Below, one piece after another: positions 1 to 6,413 of a stretch of DNA of 8,490 bases. The translations under genes were made by a program, and so were the position numbers. Every line of letters begins with the position of its first letter. Within the stretch, counting starts at the first letter, position 1. The notes beneath the pieces are model-generated. The model made no database searches. It saw only the letters and a program-made list of their open reading frames with translations, and was not told the origin of the DNA. Source of the DNA: Acholeplasmataceae bacterium (GTDB lineage: Bacteria > Bacillota_I > Bacilli_A > Acholeplasmatales > Acholeplasmataceae); contig JAUSOA010000266.1 of the NCBI GenBank assembly GCA_030656435.1, positions 1-8,490 of the forward strand, written 5' to 3'.

Positions 1-1
1 G

Positions 2-151
2 CTACAAAGCGAATGGGACACCACAGAGTCTCGGCCAAGAAAGTATTATATTCTCAGTGAAGATGGTAAAGAAACTTATGAAACGTTAATTAAAGAATGG
101 AGAAAGATTGTCTTAGAAATGGATCAGATCATTAGGGAGGAACAAAAATGA
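2..151 (+). CDS. PadR-family transcriptional regulator, C-terminal fragment
   Basis: Only the last 49 codons are in the window; the gene starts upstream, and the first base belongs to the preceding codon. The fragment reads LQSEWDTTESRPRK, then YYILSEDGKETYETL and a final helix with WRKIVLEMDQII. The 'RPRKYYxLSxxGK' stretch followed by a helix containing a Trp is the typical wing of the PadR winged-helix domain and its C-terminal dimerisation helix. PadR proteins are small dimeric repressors that respond to ligands or envelope stress. The TGA stop overlaps the ATG of the next gene (ATGA at 148-151), so the two are translationally coupled. PadR genes are often followed by genes for HAAS-domain membrane proteins, as here, which supports the call. 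The DNA-binding helix-turn-helix lies outside the window and cannot be checked. Confidence 0.85.
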   Translation, partial: LQSEWDTTESRPRKYYILSEDGKETYETLIKEWRKIVLEMDQIIREEQK

Positions 152-1152
152 AAAACTATATTGAACGCTATATTTATGCAGTAACAAAAAGACTTCCAGA
201 AGGAGTAAGAAGTGAGGTCAAGGCAGAACTTAATGCAAACATTAATGATATGCTTCCAGAAAATCCTAAAGAAGAAGATATAGAGCATGTCCTAAAAACA
301 CTTGGACATCCAAGAATATTGGCTAAAAACTATGAAACTAAAGAAAGATATGTCATTTCCCCATGGTTTTATGCTGATTATATTATCACCTTAAAAATTG
401 TGATGACGATTGTAATCGCAATTCATGTAGCTTTTGGTTTCTTTGACTCTATTCTTAACTTAAGTCAAAATAACCTTTTTCTTCAAATTGTTGAAGTATG
501 GGCGAAAATCCTATCGAATGGATTCCAAGGTGCTGTTGTAGCCTTCGCTTGGGTCACTGCAATTTTCTGGGTAATTGAGACGGTTGCAAGATCATCGAAA
601 TGTGATGCAACATGGAATCTTAAAGATTTACCTGAAATACCTAAGATTAACAATAAAGCCAAGATTTCAAGAACAGAATCCATCATTGGCTTAATTATTG
701 GCTCAATCTTTTCAATCATATTCATAGTTATCTTAATTGATTATATGGATGTAATAGCTATTTATGACGATGGCATCATAGTGACTCAAATTTTTAATAC
801 TTTAGTTACAGATAAATTCATTATTTTCTTCATTATTTCAGCAGTCATTTCAATTGCTGTCAGTCTATTAAAGATTTATTACGGTGAATGGAAGCTAAAT
901 CTAGCTATTTTGTATACTGCATTTGAAATACTATCTACAGTATTATTCCTAATTTTCATTAATCATCCACAGTTAATCCTTCCTGAAGTATTTAATACTG
1001 TTGCATTTTATATGGAAATAGGTTCAGCAGAAGTTGCTGCAGGATTTGACAGAGGTATTAGAGTCTTAACTATATTTGTTTCAATTGTCGTCTTTATTGA
1101 TTTGACAGTGACATGGATTAAAACTTTAAAGACTTTCCAACAAAAACAATAA
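148..1152 (+). CDS. HAAS-domain multi-pass membrane protein (PadR partner)
   Basis: 334 residues. The N-terminal ~70 residues match the HAAS (HTH-associated alpha-helical signalling) domain: an amphipathic helix with YIERYIYAVTKRLP, then RSEVKAELNANI, then EEDIEHVLKTLGHPRILAKNY. The typical link to the membrane part, 'RYVISPWFYADY', follows at 67-78. About six membrane segments come next, near residues 78-98, 127-146, 177-197, 222-243, 251-271 and 304-322. HAAS proteins are thought to sense or transmit an envelope signal and are usually encoded next to a PadR regulator. The start is well supported by GGGAGG at 135-140, seven bases before the ATG, and by the ATGA overlap with the PadR gene. 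A strong bidirectional terminator begins at the stop codon. The substrate or signal is unknown. Confidence 0.85.
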   Translation: MKNYIERYIYAVTKRLPEGVRSEVKAELNANINDMLPENPKEEDIEHVLKTLGHPRILAKNYETKERYVISPWFYADYIITLKIVMTIVIAIHVAFGFFDSILNLSQNNLFLQIVEVWAKILSNGFQGAVVAFAWVTAIFWVIETVARSSKCDATWNLKDLPEIPKINNKAKISRTESIIGLIIGSIFSIIFIVILIDYMDVIAIYDDGIIVTQIFNTLVTDKFIIFFIISAVISIAVSLLKIYYGEWKLNLAILYTAFEILSTVLFLIFINHPQLILPEVFNTVAFYMEIGSAEVAAGFDRGIRVLTIFVSIVVFIDLTVTWIKTLKTFQQKQ

Positions 1153-1195
1153 AAAAAGGGTTTATCCGCACTGGATAAACCCTGTATTTTTAATA
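1151..1195. terminator. Bidirectional intrinsic terminator between convergent genes
   Basis: A perfect 11-bp stem (1157-1167 with 1173-1183, arms AGGGTTTATCC and GGATAAACCCT) closes a 5-base loop GCACT. It is flanked by an A-run at 1151-1157, which becomes the U-tract for minus-strand transcripts, and a T-rich tail at 1187-1191 for plus-strand transcripts. It sits between the stop codons of the HAAS gene and the convergent membrane-protein gene and can end both. Confidence 0.92.
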
Positions 1196-1199
1196 TATA

Positions 1200-1865
1200 T
1201 TAGTTAACGTAAGGTCTCTTTTCTTCCTTCTCATCAACGATAGGACGAGGTAATTCTTTTTCAATTCCTTTGTCCTTTGTATTTTCTTTTTCTTTACCTA
1301 AGTTCAAGTCTTTAGAATACTCTCTATATTTCTTATATCCGCCATATCCATCAATACCTAAATATCCAGCACCTAAAAATGAGATGAATAGAAGGAATAA
1401 TGCTACTGAACCATAGTCGAAATTAGGAAGGACTGCAATCACAGCACCAAGAGTTAATACAGCGATATGAATCCAAAACTTTGGAACTTCTGTTTTTTCA
1501 CCAAAGAATACAACAGAATTGAAATAGACAAGACCTCTAAAATAGAAGAAGAACACGAGTGAGTAACGATAAACTAGACCCCAAATCGCTTCATCTTCAA
1601 TATTTCTCGTTAAAGCAATATAGATCATCAATCCACCAATAATAGTGTCGAAGATGATTTCTATTAAGTTAATTGTCCGGAGGACTTCTTTATTTAAGGA
1701 TTTCATTAAAGGAACGACTCTAAAGATTGAGAAAATAACGATACCTACACCTGTAATCGTATAAACTACCTCAGACGCAAAAAACATATAAATCCCAACA
1801 CCAATTAAAACAGCAGCTACTAAAAATTTAATTGCCCATCCATAACCGTACTTCAATTTACCCAT
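1200..1865 (-). CDS. Six-pass membrane protein of unknown function, possibly HdeD/DUF308-like
   Basis: 221 residues. About six hydrophobic segments lie near residues 11-30, 33-52, 64-84, 94-114, 129-148 and 152-170. A highly charged Lys/Glu-rich tail (about 174-221) follows and is probably cytoplasmic. The repeating pattern of paired short helices (for example GIYMFFASEVVYTITGVGIV, then FRVVPL) resembles HdeD/DUF308-type small membrane proteins, but this is by-eye similarity and I am not sure of the family. No enzymatic motif is visible. The start is firm: a full TAAGGAGG ribosome site lies at 1880-1873, seven bases before the ATG. The gene is downstream of the SDR gene on the same strand, with a 71-base gap holding its own promoter and an inverted repeat. 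It ends at the bidirectional terminator. Confidence 0.75.
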   Translation of the reverse strand: MGKLKYGYGWAIKFLVAAVLIGVGIYMFFASEVVYTITGVGIVIFSIFRVVPLMKSLNKEVLRTINLIEIIFDTIIGGLMIYIALTRNIEDEAIWGLVYRYSLVFFFYFRGLVYFNSVVFFGEKTEVPKFWIHIAVLTLGAVIAVLPNFDYGSVALFLLFISFLGAGYLGIDGYGGYKKYREYSKDLNLGKEKENTKDKGIEKELPRPIVDEKEEKRPYVN

Positions 1866-1881
1866 TTTAAATCCTCCTTAG

Positions 1882-1898
1882 GCAAGTATTCTACTTGC
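1882..1898. repeat. Perfect inverted repeat at the transcription start (operator or 5' UTR hairpin)
   Basis: GCAAGTA-TTC-TACTTGC has 7-base perfect arms and a 3-base centre. It lies directly between the TATAAT at 1904-1899 and the Shine-Dalgarno at 1880-1873 of the minus-strand membrane-protein gene. It has no T-tract, so it is not a terminator. Its position at +1 suits a repressor operator. In a transcript reading through from the SDR promoter it would form a hairpin next to the ribosome site. The binding protein is unknown. Confidence 0.55.
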
Positions 1899-1927
1899 AT
1901 TATATATGAAAATTTGTTCGAATGCAA
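1899..1927 (-). promoter_or_regulatory. Promoter of the minus-strand membrane-protein gene
   Basis: On the minus strand a perfect TATAAT (-10) lies at 1904-1899. A weak -35, TTGCAT at 1927-1922, is 17 bases upstream. An alternative TTGATT at 1931-1926 would give an overlong 21-base spacer. The expected start of transcription, near 1892, falls inside the inverted repeat at 1882-1898. Confidence 0.6.
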
Positions 1928-1936
1928 TCAATTATC

Positions 1937-2677
1937 CTACAATAAACGGAATCTCTCACTCAATTTCGTAATTTTGATACGTGCATCCACCATTCGAATA
2001 TCTTGAATAAAATCGTTACGTTCTTCAACCTTAAGAATTGGATGAAGTTTAGCAAGATATGAAACAATTTGATAGAACGAGAAACTGTCGTTTGAATTGA
2101 TTAAATAAGTTCCACTTGGATGATTGCTCACTGCATCAAATATGCCTAATGCGGTATCTTCCATAAATGAGCAAGAGGGGTACCATTTACTTGAAGCTTT
2201 AATCACTTTGTTTTTGTCCATTTCTTTATAAAGATAATCAATCATGTGATTGGATCCTGGATTAACACCTATTTGCCACCCTAGACGTAAAATATATGAA
2301 TCTGGATTATGTTTTAATACAATCTCTTCAGAAGTTCTTTTATACTTACCATAATTATCTTCAGCATCAGGTACTGTTGATAGAATAATTGGACCTTTTG
2401 ATTTACCGCTATATACGCTCACAGTGCTGATATAGACAAATCGTATTCCAAGCTTCTTAGCAAGCTTTGCTAATATTCCTGCCCATTCTGGAGTACCTGT
2501 TGCAAAATGGAGGAATAAATTTGGCTTATGCAATTTTAAGAATCCTTCAATTTCAAATTCATTATCGACAGGAATCACATTCCTATCGTATTGAACCACT
2601 TCAACACCCTTGGTTTTAAAAAGCTTTGCAACCTCTGGTGCTACTGTTCCATTCAAGCCTGTAAAGATTGCTTTCAT
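1937..2677 (-). CDS. RmlD-like extended SDR family NAD(P)-dependent oxidoreductase/epimerase
   Basis: 246 residues. The N-terminus has a Rossmann strand and dinucleotide-binding loop of the RmlD type (MKAIFTGLNGTVAPEV, G7 and G10). 'NLFLHFATGT' (53-62) follows, then the strand ending VYISTVSVYSG with the catalytic Ser/Thr region at 84-87. The active-site YxxxK is YGKYK (Y109, K113), and 'YILRLGWQIG' (128-137) is typical of extended SDRs such as dTDP-4-dehydrorhamnose reductases and NAD-dependent epimerases. At 246 residues it is shorter than the usual ~290-330, mostly in the substrate-binding part, so the substrate cannot be named. No sugar-nucleotide pathway genes are nearby. The start is supported by GGAGG at 2688-2684 and a strong promoter at 2733-2705. 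It is transcribed away from the triple-repeat membrane protein gene. Confidence 0.85.
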   Translation of the reverse strand: MKAIFTGLNGTVAPEVAKLFKTKGVEVVQYDRNVIPVDNEFEIEGFLKLHKPNLFLHFATGTPEWAGILAKLAKKLGIRFVYISTVSVYSGKSKGPIILSTVPDAEDNYGKYKRTSEEIVLKHNPDSYILRLGWQIGVNPGSNHMIDYLYKEMDKNKVIKASSKWYPSCSFMEDTALGIFDAVSNHPSGTYLINSNDSFSFYQIVSYLAKLHPILKVEERNDFIQDIRMVDARIKITKLSERFRLL

Positions 2678-2704
2678 TGTTAACCTCCATATTCATTTGC
2701 TTTT

Positions 2705-2733
2705 ATTATATATGCTAAATAGGTTCTAGTCAA
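2705..2733 (-). promoter_or_regulatory. Promoter of the SDR gene
   Basis: On the minus strand TTGACT (-35, 2733-2728) and TATAAT (-10, 2710-2705) are separated by exactly 17 bases, a near-consensus sigma-A promoter. The GGAGG ribosome site follows at 2688-2684. It is divergent from the promoter at 2753-2780, with the two -35 boxes 19 bases apart. Confidence 0.88.
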
Positions 2734-2752
2734 AAGAATGGAAAGAAGATGT

Positions 2753-2780
2753 TTGAAGTAGGAGAAATTCATGATATAAT
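2753..2780 (+). promoter_or_regulatory. Extended -10 promoter of the triple-repeat membrane-protein gene
   Basis: TATAAT at 2775-2780 is preceded by TG at 2772-2773, giving an extended -10. TTGAAG at 2753-2758 is a reasonable -35 with a 16-base spacer. The gene's ATG is at 2810, with a weak purine-rich ribosome site (AAGTGAG, 2795-2801). Confidence 0.8.
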
Positions 2781-2809
2781 TTATATACAAAAGAAAGTGA
2801 GAAATTAAT

Positions 2810-3322
2810 ATGAAAAGAAGAATATTGATGGTTGTACCTTTAATTAGTCTTATGCTTTTTTTAATCTCAGGACTCTATTATGAAAAATGGGATTTGGGAT
2901 GGACCTTTTTTCTATTGATACCCATTAGTAGCATTTTACTAACTGGCAATCCTTGGAAAAAGCTTAGTGAGATGATGCCTCTAATCACACTGATGTTATT
3001 TTTATGGTTAGGGTTTGGCTTTAATCTATGGCATCCAGGTTGGATTGTATTTCTATTGATTCCTATTGTCAACTTAATTGTTGAAAAGAAAATCAATGCA
3101 AGAAAAATGGTTGGTATCTTAGTTGTTGCAGCTTACATCACCATGGGCTTTGTATTCAATGAATGGGGTCGTGCTTGGATTATTTTCTTTTTAATCCCAA
3201 TCATTAACACCATTTTCTTCCCACAAAAAAATGCATACTTCTCATTTACTAAGGAGAACATTAAAAGTAAAATCAATAAAATCATAATAAACCAAGAAGA
3301 TGACGATAAAGACGATTTCTAA
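2810..3322 (+). CDS. Small membrane protein of three tandem two-helix units (W-x3-W...FLLIPI repeats)
   Basis: 170 residues, made of three copies of one ~46-residue unit. Each unit is a hydrophobic helix, then a short loop with two Trp residues four apart, then a second helix ending in (L/F)LIPI. The copies carry KWDLGWTFFLLIPI (26-39), LWHPGWIVFLLIPI (73-86) and EWGRAWIIFFLIPI (118-131). The first helices also align: PLISLMLFL (10-18), PLITLMLFL (57-65) and a more divergent ILVVAAYIT (103-111). This gives about six membrane segments and an acidic tail (EDDDKDDF). The unit recalls C-terminal membrane parts of some HTH-domain regulators in Firmicutes, but I cannot name a family or function. 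It has its own promoter and terminator and is divergent from the SDR gene. The start is the only good ATG after the promoter. Confidence 0.8.
   Translation: MKRRILMVVPLISLMLFLISGLYYEKWDLGWTFFLLIPISSILLTGNPWKKLSEMMPLITLMLFLWLGFGFNLWHPGWIVFLLIPIVNLIVEKKINARKMVGILVVAAYITMGFVFNEWGRAWIIFFLIPIINTIFFPQKNAYFSFTKENIKSKINKIIINQEDDDKDDF
2838..3202 (+). repeat. Internal triplication within the coding sequence
   Basis: The region encodes three successive copies of the two-helix unit, with conserved Trp at residues 27, 74 and 119 and the conserved Ile-Pro at 37-38, 84-85 and 129-130 (spacings 47 and 45). Copies 1 and 2 also look similar at DNA level: TTTCTATTGAT occurs in both, at 2919-2929 and 3049-3059. 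This suggests the first two arose by the more recent duplication. Confidence 0.75.
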
Positions 3323-3327
3323 AACTT

Positions 3328-3359
3328 AAGGTGAGGAGATTCTTCTCACTTTTTATTTT
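3328..3359 (+). terminator. Intrinsic terminator after the triple-repeat membrane-protein gene
   Basis: An 8-bp hairpin lies at 3331-3349 (GTGAGGAG pairing with CTTCTCAC, including one G-T pair, 3-base loop), followed by the T-rich run TTTTTATTTT at 3350-3359. It lies eight bases after the stop codon and separates this gene from the ABC-FtsX gene. Confidence 0.85.
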
Positions 3360-3398
3360 CATTCACAAGGAGCAATAAAGTGATTCAAGAAAATCATC

Positions 3399-3427
3399 TT
3401 TACATAGGATTATAAAATAGATATAAT
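3399..3427 (+). promoter_or_regulatory. Promoter of the ABC-FtsX fusion gene
   Basis: TTTACA at 3399-3404 and a perfect TATAAT at 3422-3427 are separated by 17 bases. GGAGG follows at 3440-3444, six bases before the ATG at 3451, fixing the start. Confidence 0.88.
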
Positions 3428-3450
3428 AGACACATTGATGGAGGACTACG

Positions 3451-5919
3451 ATGATTCAATTAAATAATATAATCAAAAGATACAAAAAATATGGGAAAAA
3501 GAGGCAACTTATTTTTAATAACATTTCAAAATCATTTTCTGAAAATGAAATGGTTTTTATTGTGGGGGCGAAAAAAAGTGGAAAAACAACCTTTTTAAAT
3601 TTACTTGCAGGCCTTGATAAATTATCTTTTGGAAGTATTTATATATCGAATAGAATACTCTCATTTGATAATATGAAAGATATTTATAATCACCGCTTTA
3701 ATAAGGTAAGTTATATCTTTAATGGAAACAATATTGCAAGATTTGAAACTGTAGGATCTGCACTTAAAAAGATATTAAAGAAGAAGCATGGACTTGAATA
3801 CAAGGATTCACTATTATTCGACATATTAAAAAAATTAGAAATTGAGCATTTGAAGCATAAGATTCAAATTCAATTAACACTGAAAGAAAGTCAAAAAGTA
3901 GGACTTGCTGTCGCTATGGCAAAAGATACCCCCATTTTCTTGGTAGATGAGCCTACACCAGATCTACTTAAAATGATCAAAGAGATTAGTAGAACTAAAC
4001 TCGTGATTGTAGCAACAACTGATGAAATGCTTGCTAAAGCCTACGGTAGTAGAGTCATTTATATCGAAAATGAAAAGATGGAAAGAGATATAAGCATAAC
4101 TACAAATACTTTTTATGAGTATGCTGAAAGATCAGTTTCTATTCGAAAACCCGATAAACATAAAGCATTCAATCGACTCAATTTGTTAACAAAAACGATA
4201 TTATTGACAATATTACTGTTATCATTTACTTTAGCTCTTTTTATAGCATCAGTGGATAAAGTTATAAATTCATTTGATACATACAATGCGATGATTAAAA
4301 CTGCTGAGTCAAGTGAATCCTATGTGATGCCAATTTATAAATATCAAGAAAGGGCATATACATATGGATGGCCGTTTATTATTAGAGCGGGCACATTTGA
4401 CCTGCCTCACGATGTTAAGGAGAGCTACCGCGATTTAATCAATATTAAAACCGATGATGCATTACCTTTATATGCATCCTATTTCTTCAATAAATCATTC
4501 AAGGATTTCTTTGATGTGCAGTTATCTGAAATTGGCCTTGATAAAACAGGACATTTTAGAAGTCTTCATTTTACAGAGGTTATTTTAGTAGATGATTTCA
4601 GTCAGTTTAATGAGCCATTATTGATTGGAACCTATCCGGTAGGAGTTAATGAGGTTCTAATCTATGATTATATGGCAGAGCAAATCGTAACTTCAGGAAT
4701 CGACGGTCTTGAAGATATTTCTGATCTTTTATTTTATGATTTTACGGATAGAGATACAGGTCTAATGATGACTATTTCTGGAATTCTAAAAAGTAAATAT
4801 GGTGATTATCGTTATATAGAAACAGCGCAATCTTCAAAAATAGCCTCAGAAAAAATATATTTGCAATCACTTCAATCTATTTACACAAATCCAGAATTTC
4901 TTAATCTTGTGAACCTAGAGGGCCAAATAGAGTCAACCCATGAAGTTATAATTAAGGATTATTTAAATAGAGAACTCGAAAGTAATCTTGATTTTAGAAA
5001 AATCAAACCAGTAGGTGAAATTGAAGATATTCAACTGATCGGCAATTTTAGTTTATCTAGCTACGGATTCTTTATCTCAAAGCATCAGCTTGCTGAACTT
5101 CGCGGGGTAGATCCTAGTATAATTGATGCTGATTATGTCAATAGTTTGAACTTGAATTCAAGTTATACTATTGAGTCCAGCCAATTCATTTTTGATTATT
5201 CTTGGAATAAATCAAACAATATAAAAACACAACAAAAAATCCGCGGAGTCTATGATAGCAAATCTCTAGATTTGCACACACTTTATGCGACCGATGGATT
5301 ACTGACACCATTTACAAATGGGAATCTAAGAAGATTTTATCTTGGCTTGGATGAAAATTGGGATTTGAATAAAGAGATATTAGAAAGCTTTAAGGTTCCT
5401 GATAGTAAGAGTTTTATCTTTTTCTATGAAAATCTTGAATATAGTACGGATGATTTCGGAGTTTATTCTGCACATCGATTAATGGCAGAAGAAACTAGAA
5501 TCCATGTCTATGATGCCCAAAATAAACTCTTAATGTATACATTCTTATCAATAATTTTTATGATTTTATCAATTGCATTTTATAATCACATGGTTCTACC
5601 ACGCGATCAAGTGAGTATTCAAGTTCAAAGAATGAGTGGAAGAAACAATCTATTCATGGTTATCAAGTATGGTGCAGGTATGATGTTGATTGCTACACTA
5701 GGTTCCTTGATTGCATATCGGATTGCCGCATGGACTGTTCTTAATTTTGAAGAGCAGCTATTGAGCATTAAACCTTATCACTTTTTAAACCTTTCTCTGA
5801 AACTTTCTGATTTAATGTCAATGTTTTTATGGATTTTCCCAATATTTCTGATACTTTCAGTTCTACATTATTCAATTAGACTTACCCAGTATCCACTCAC
5901 AAGAATTAGAAGAAAATAA
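3451..5919 (+). CDS. ABC transporter fusion: degenerate ATPase domain plus MacB/FtsX-like permease
   Basis: 822 residues. Residues 1-~215 form an ABC ATPase domain related to the LolD/MacB group: Walker A GAKKSGKTT (39-47, K45) and Walker B PIFLVDEPT (161-169, D166 and E167). Other conserved elements are altered. The Q-loop Gln is Asn (N91), the LSGGQ signature reads LTLKE (142-146), the D-loop is missing with about ten residues lost after DEPT, and the switch His is Thr (T190 in VATTDE). The rest has MacB/FtsX topology: TM1 near 246-268, a large extracellular domain near 270-692, then TM2-4 near 693-712, 738-765 and 784-808. 'QVQRMSGRNN' (724-733) is the usual cytoplasmic coupling stretch before TM3. 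MacB-type proteins use ATP-driven movement across the membrane for efflux or signalling. The frame is intact and the gene has its own promoter and terminator with no separate partner gene. It may have little ATPase activity, or may pair with another ABC protein. Confidence 0.88.
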   Translation: MIQLNNIIKRYKKYGKKRQLIFNNISKSFSENEMVFIVGAKKSGKTTFLNLLAGLDKLSFGSIYISNRILSFDNMKDIYNHRFNKVSYIFNGNNIARFETVGSALKKILKKKHGLEYKDSLLFDILKKLEIEHLKHKIQIQLTLKESQKVGLAVAMAKDTPIFLVDEPTPDLLKMIKEISRTKLVIVATTDEMLAKAYGSRVIYIENEKMERDISITTNTFYEYAERSVSIRKPDKHKAFNRLNLLTKTILLTILLLSFTLALFIASVDKVINSFDTYNAMIKTAESSESYVMPIYKYQERAYTYGWPFIIRAGTFDLPHDVKESYRDLINIKTDDALPLYASYFFNKSFKDFFDVQLSEIGLDKTGHFRSLHFTEVILVDDFSQFNEPLLIGTYPVGVNEVLIYDYMAEQIVTSGIDGLEDISDLLFYDFTDRDTGLMMTISGILKSKYGDYRYIETAQSSKIASEKIYLQSLQSIYTNPEFLNLVNLEGQIESTHEVIIKDYLNRELESNLDFRKIKPVGEIEDIQLIGNFSLSSYGFFISKHQLAELRGVDPSIIDADYVNSLNLNSSYTIESSQFIFDYSWNKSNNIKTQQKIRGVYDSKSLDLHTLYATDGLLTPFTNGNLRRFYLGLDENWDLNKEILESFKVPDSKSFIFFYENLEYSTDDFGVYSAHRLMAEETRIHVYDAQNKLLMYTFLSIIFMILSIAFYNHMVLPRDQVSIQVQRMSGRNNLFMVIKYGAGMMLIATLGSLIAYRIAAWTVLNFEEQLLSIKPYHFLNLSLKLSDLMSMFLWIFPIFLILSVLHYSIRLTQYPLTRIRRK

Positions 5920-5926
5920 GATTAAG

Positions 5927-5946
5927 AAGCCCTTAAAGGGCTTTTT
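5927..5946 (+). terminator. Intrinsic terminator after the ABC-FtsX gene
   Basis: A 7-bp stem AAGCCCT/AGGGCTT (5927-5933 and 5937-5943) with a 3-base loop is followed by a short T-run to 5946. It lies seven bases after the stop codon. Confidence 0.88.
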
Positions 5947-5968
5947 ATTATGTTTTTATCAACATATG

Positions 5969-5997
5969 TATCAATCTTAACCTATATTTGTTATGAT
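5969..5997 (+). promoter_or_regulatory. Probable extended -10 promoter of the small membrane-protein gene
   Basis: TATGAT at 5992-5997 is preceded by TG at 5989-5990, giving an extended -10 element. The -35 region at 17 bases (TATCAA, 5969-5974) is poor, as is common with extended -10 promoters. The leader to the ATG at 6066 would be about 60 bases and contains a second inverted repeat. Confidence 0.5.
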
Positions 5998-6003
5998 ATA
6001 GGT
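5980..6003. repeat. Inverted repeat overlapping a -10 box (candidate operator)
   Basis: ACCTATAT-N8-ATATAGGT has perfect 8-base arms around an 8-base spacer. It covers the putative -10 TATGAT (5992-5997) of the 83-residue membrane-protein gene, a position where a bound dimeric repressor would block RNA polymerase. No regulator is assigned. The arms are AT-rich, so chance is possible. Confidence 0.45.
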
Positions 6004-6019
6004 AATGTGCAAAAAAAAA

Positions 6020-6035
6020 GATACGTTAAAGTATC
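6020..6035. repeat. Short inverted repeat next to a 9-A run in the leader
   Basis: GATAC-N6-GTATC lies in the presumed 5' leader of the small membrane-protein gene, immediately after nine A residues (6011-6019). Read on the minus strand it is a weak hairpin followed by a T-run, which could act as a poor terminator of antisense transcription. The stem is only 5 bp. Confidence 0.35.
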
Positions 6036-6065
6036 AATTCATCTATTCTAAAGGGGGCTTTTCTA

Positions 6066-6317
6066 ATGTTTCAAAAAAAACAGCTTGGTGTTCTTGATTG
6101 GTTTGGGTTTCATTTCTTAATGATTATTCCGTTAGTAAACATTATTATTTACTTGATTTTACTTTTCACTCCTCAAACCAACAAGACACTTAGAAATTAT
6201 CTTTGGTATCAAGTACTTGCTGTATTCTTTTGGATAGGGCTTTTCATTATGTTAATCTTATTAATACCAAATTTGATCGATATGCTTAGAGCTTTTTCTG
6301 AAAATTATCCAGGATAG
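6066..6317 (+). CDS. Small two-helix membrane protein, 83 residues
   Basis: The short N-terminus is followed by 'LDWFGFHFLMIIPLVNIIIYLILLF' (9-33), a polar loop 'TPQTNKTLRNYLWYQ' and a second membrane helix near residues 50-70. The pattern of a helix ending in IPLVNIII, then T-N-K-T-x-R-N and W-Y-Q, is shared by many small uncharacterised Firmicute membrane proteins; their role is unknown to me. The start is supported by AAGGGGG at 6051-6057, eight bases before the ATG. The gene is its own transcription unit, with a candidate operator over its promoter and a terminator 17 bases after its stop. It lacks a signal peptide cleavage site and any catalytic motif. Confidence 0.75.
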   Translation: MFQKKQLGVLDWFGFHFLMIIPLVNIIIYLILLFTPQTNKTLRNYLWYQVLAVFFWIGLFIMLILLIPNLIDMLRAFSENYPG

Positions 6318-6334
6318 AACTTAGTGCTAAAATT

Positions 6335-6356
6335 AACCGCAATTGCGGTTTTTTTT
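6335..6356 (+). terminator. Intrinsic terminator after the small membrane-protein gene
   Basis: A palindrome AACCGC-AATT-GCGGTT (6335-6350) forms a 6-bp stem with a 4-base loop and runs straight into a T-tract to 6356. Confidence 0.9.
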
Positions 6357-6376
6357 AGTTACATGTGGTAATTCAT

Positions 6377-6405
6377 TTCATAATGCTGTAATATGACTAT
6401 ATAAG
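6377..6405 (+). promoter_or_regulatory. Possible weak promoter of the VanZ-family gene
   Basis: TTCATA (6377-6382) and TATAAG (6400-6405), 17 bases apart, are the best sigma-A-like pair between the preceding terminator and the gene. Both boxes deviate from consensus, but some promoter is needed here because the upstream gene ends in a strong terminator. Confidence 0.35.
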
Positions 6406-6413
6406 GAATTGAT

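Noticed and set aside
483..725. 80-codon open frame on the minus strand
   Set aside because: Lies wholly antisense to the HAAS-domain gene, has no ribosome site and no family resemblance; a shadow frame.
2878..3096. 72-codon open frame on the minus strand
   Set aside because: Antisense to the triple-repeat membrane gene; its apparent pattern is just the reverse of the repeated units.
3381..3396. TGATT-N6-AATCA inverted repeat just upstream of the ABC-FtsX promoter
   Set aside because: Five-base AT-rich arms are expected often by chance in this DNA; position upstream of the -35 is compatible with an activator site, but there is no further support.
3451..5919. Degenerate ABC-FtsX gene as a pseudogene
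   Set aside because: The reading frame is uninterrupted over 822 codons, with consensus promoter, ribosome site and terminator and intact permease topology.
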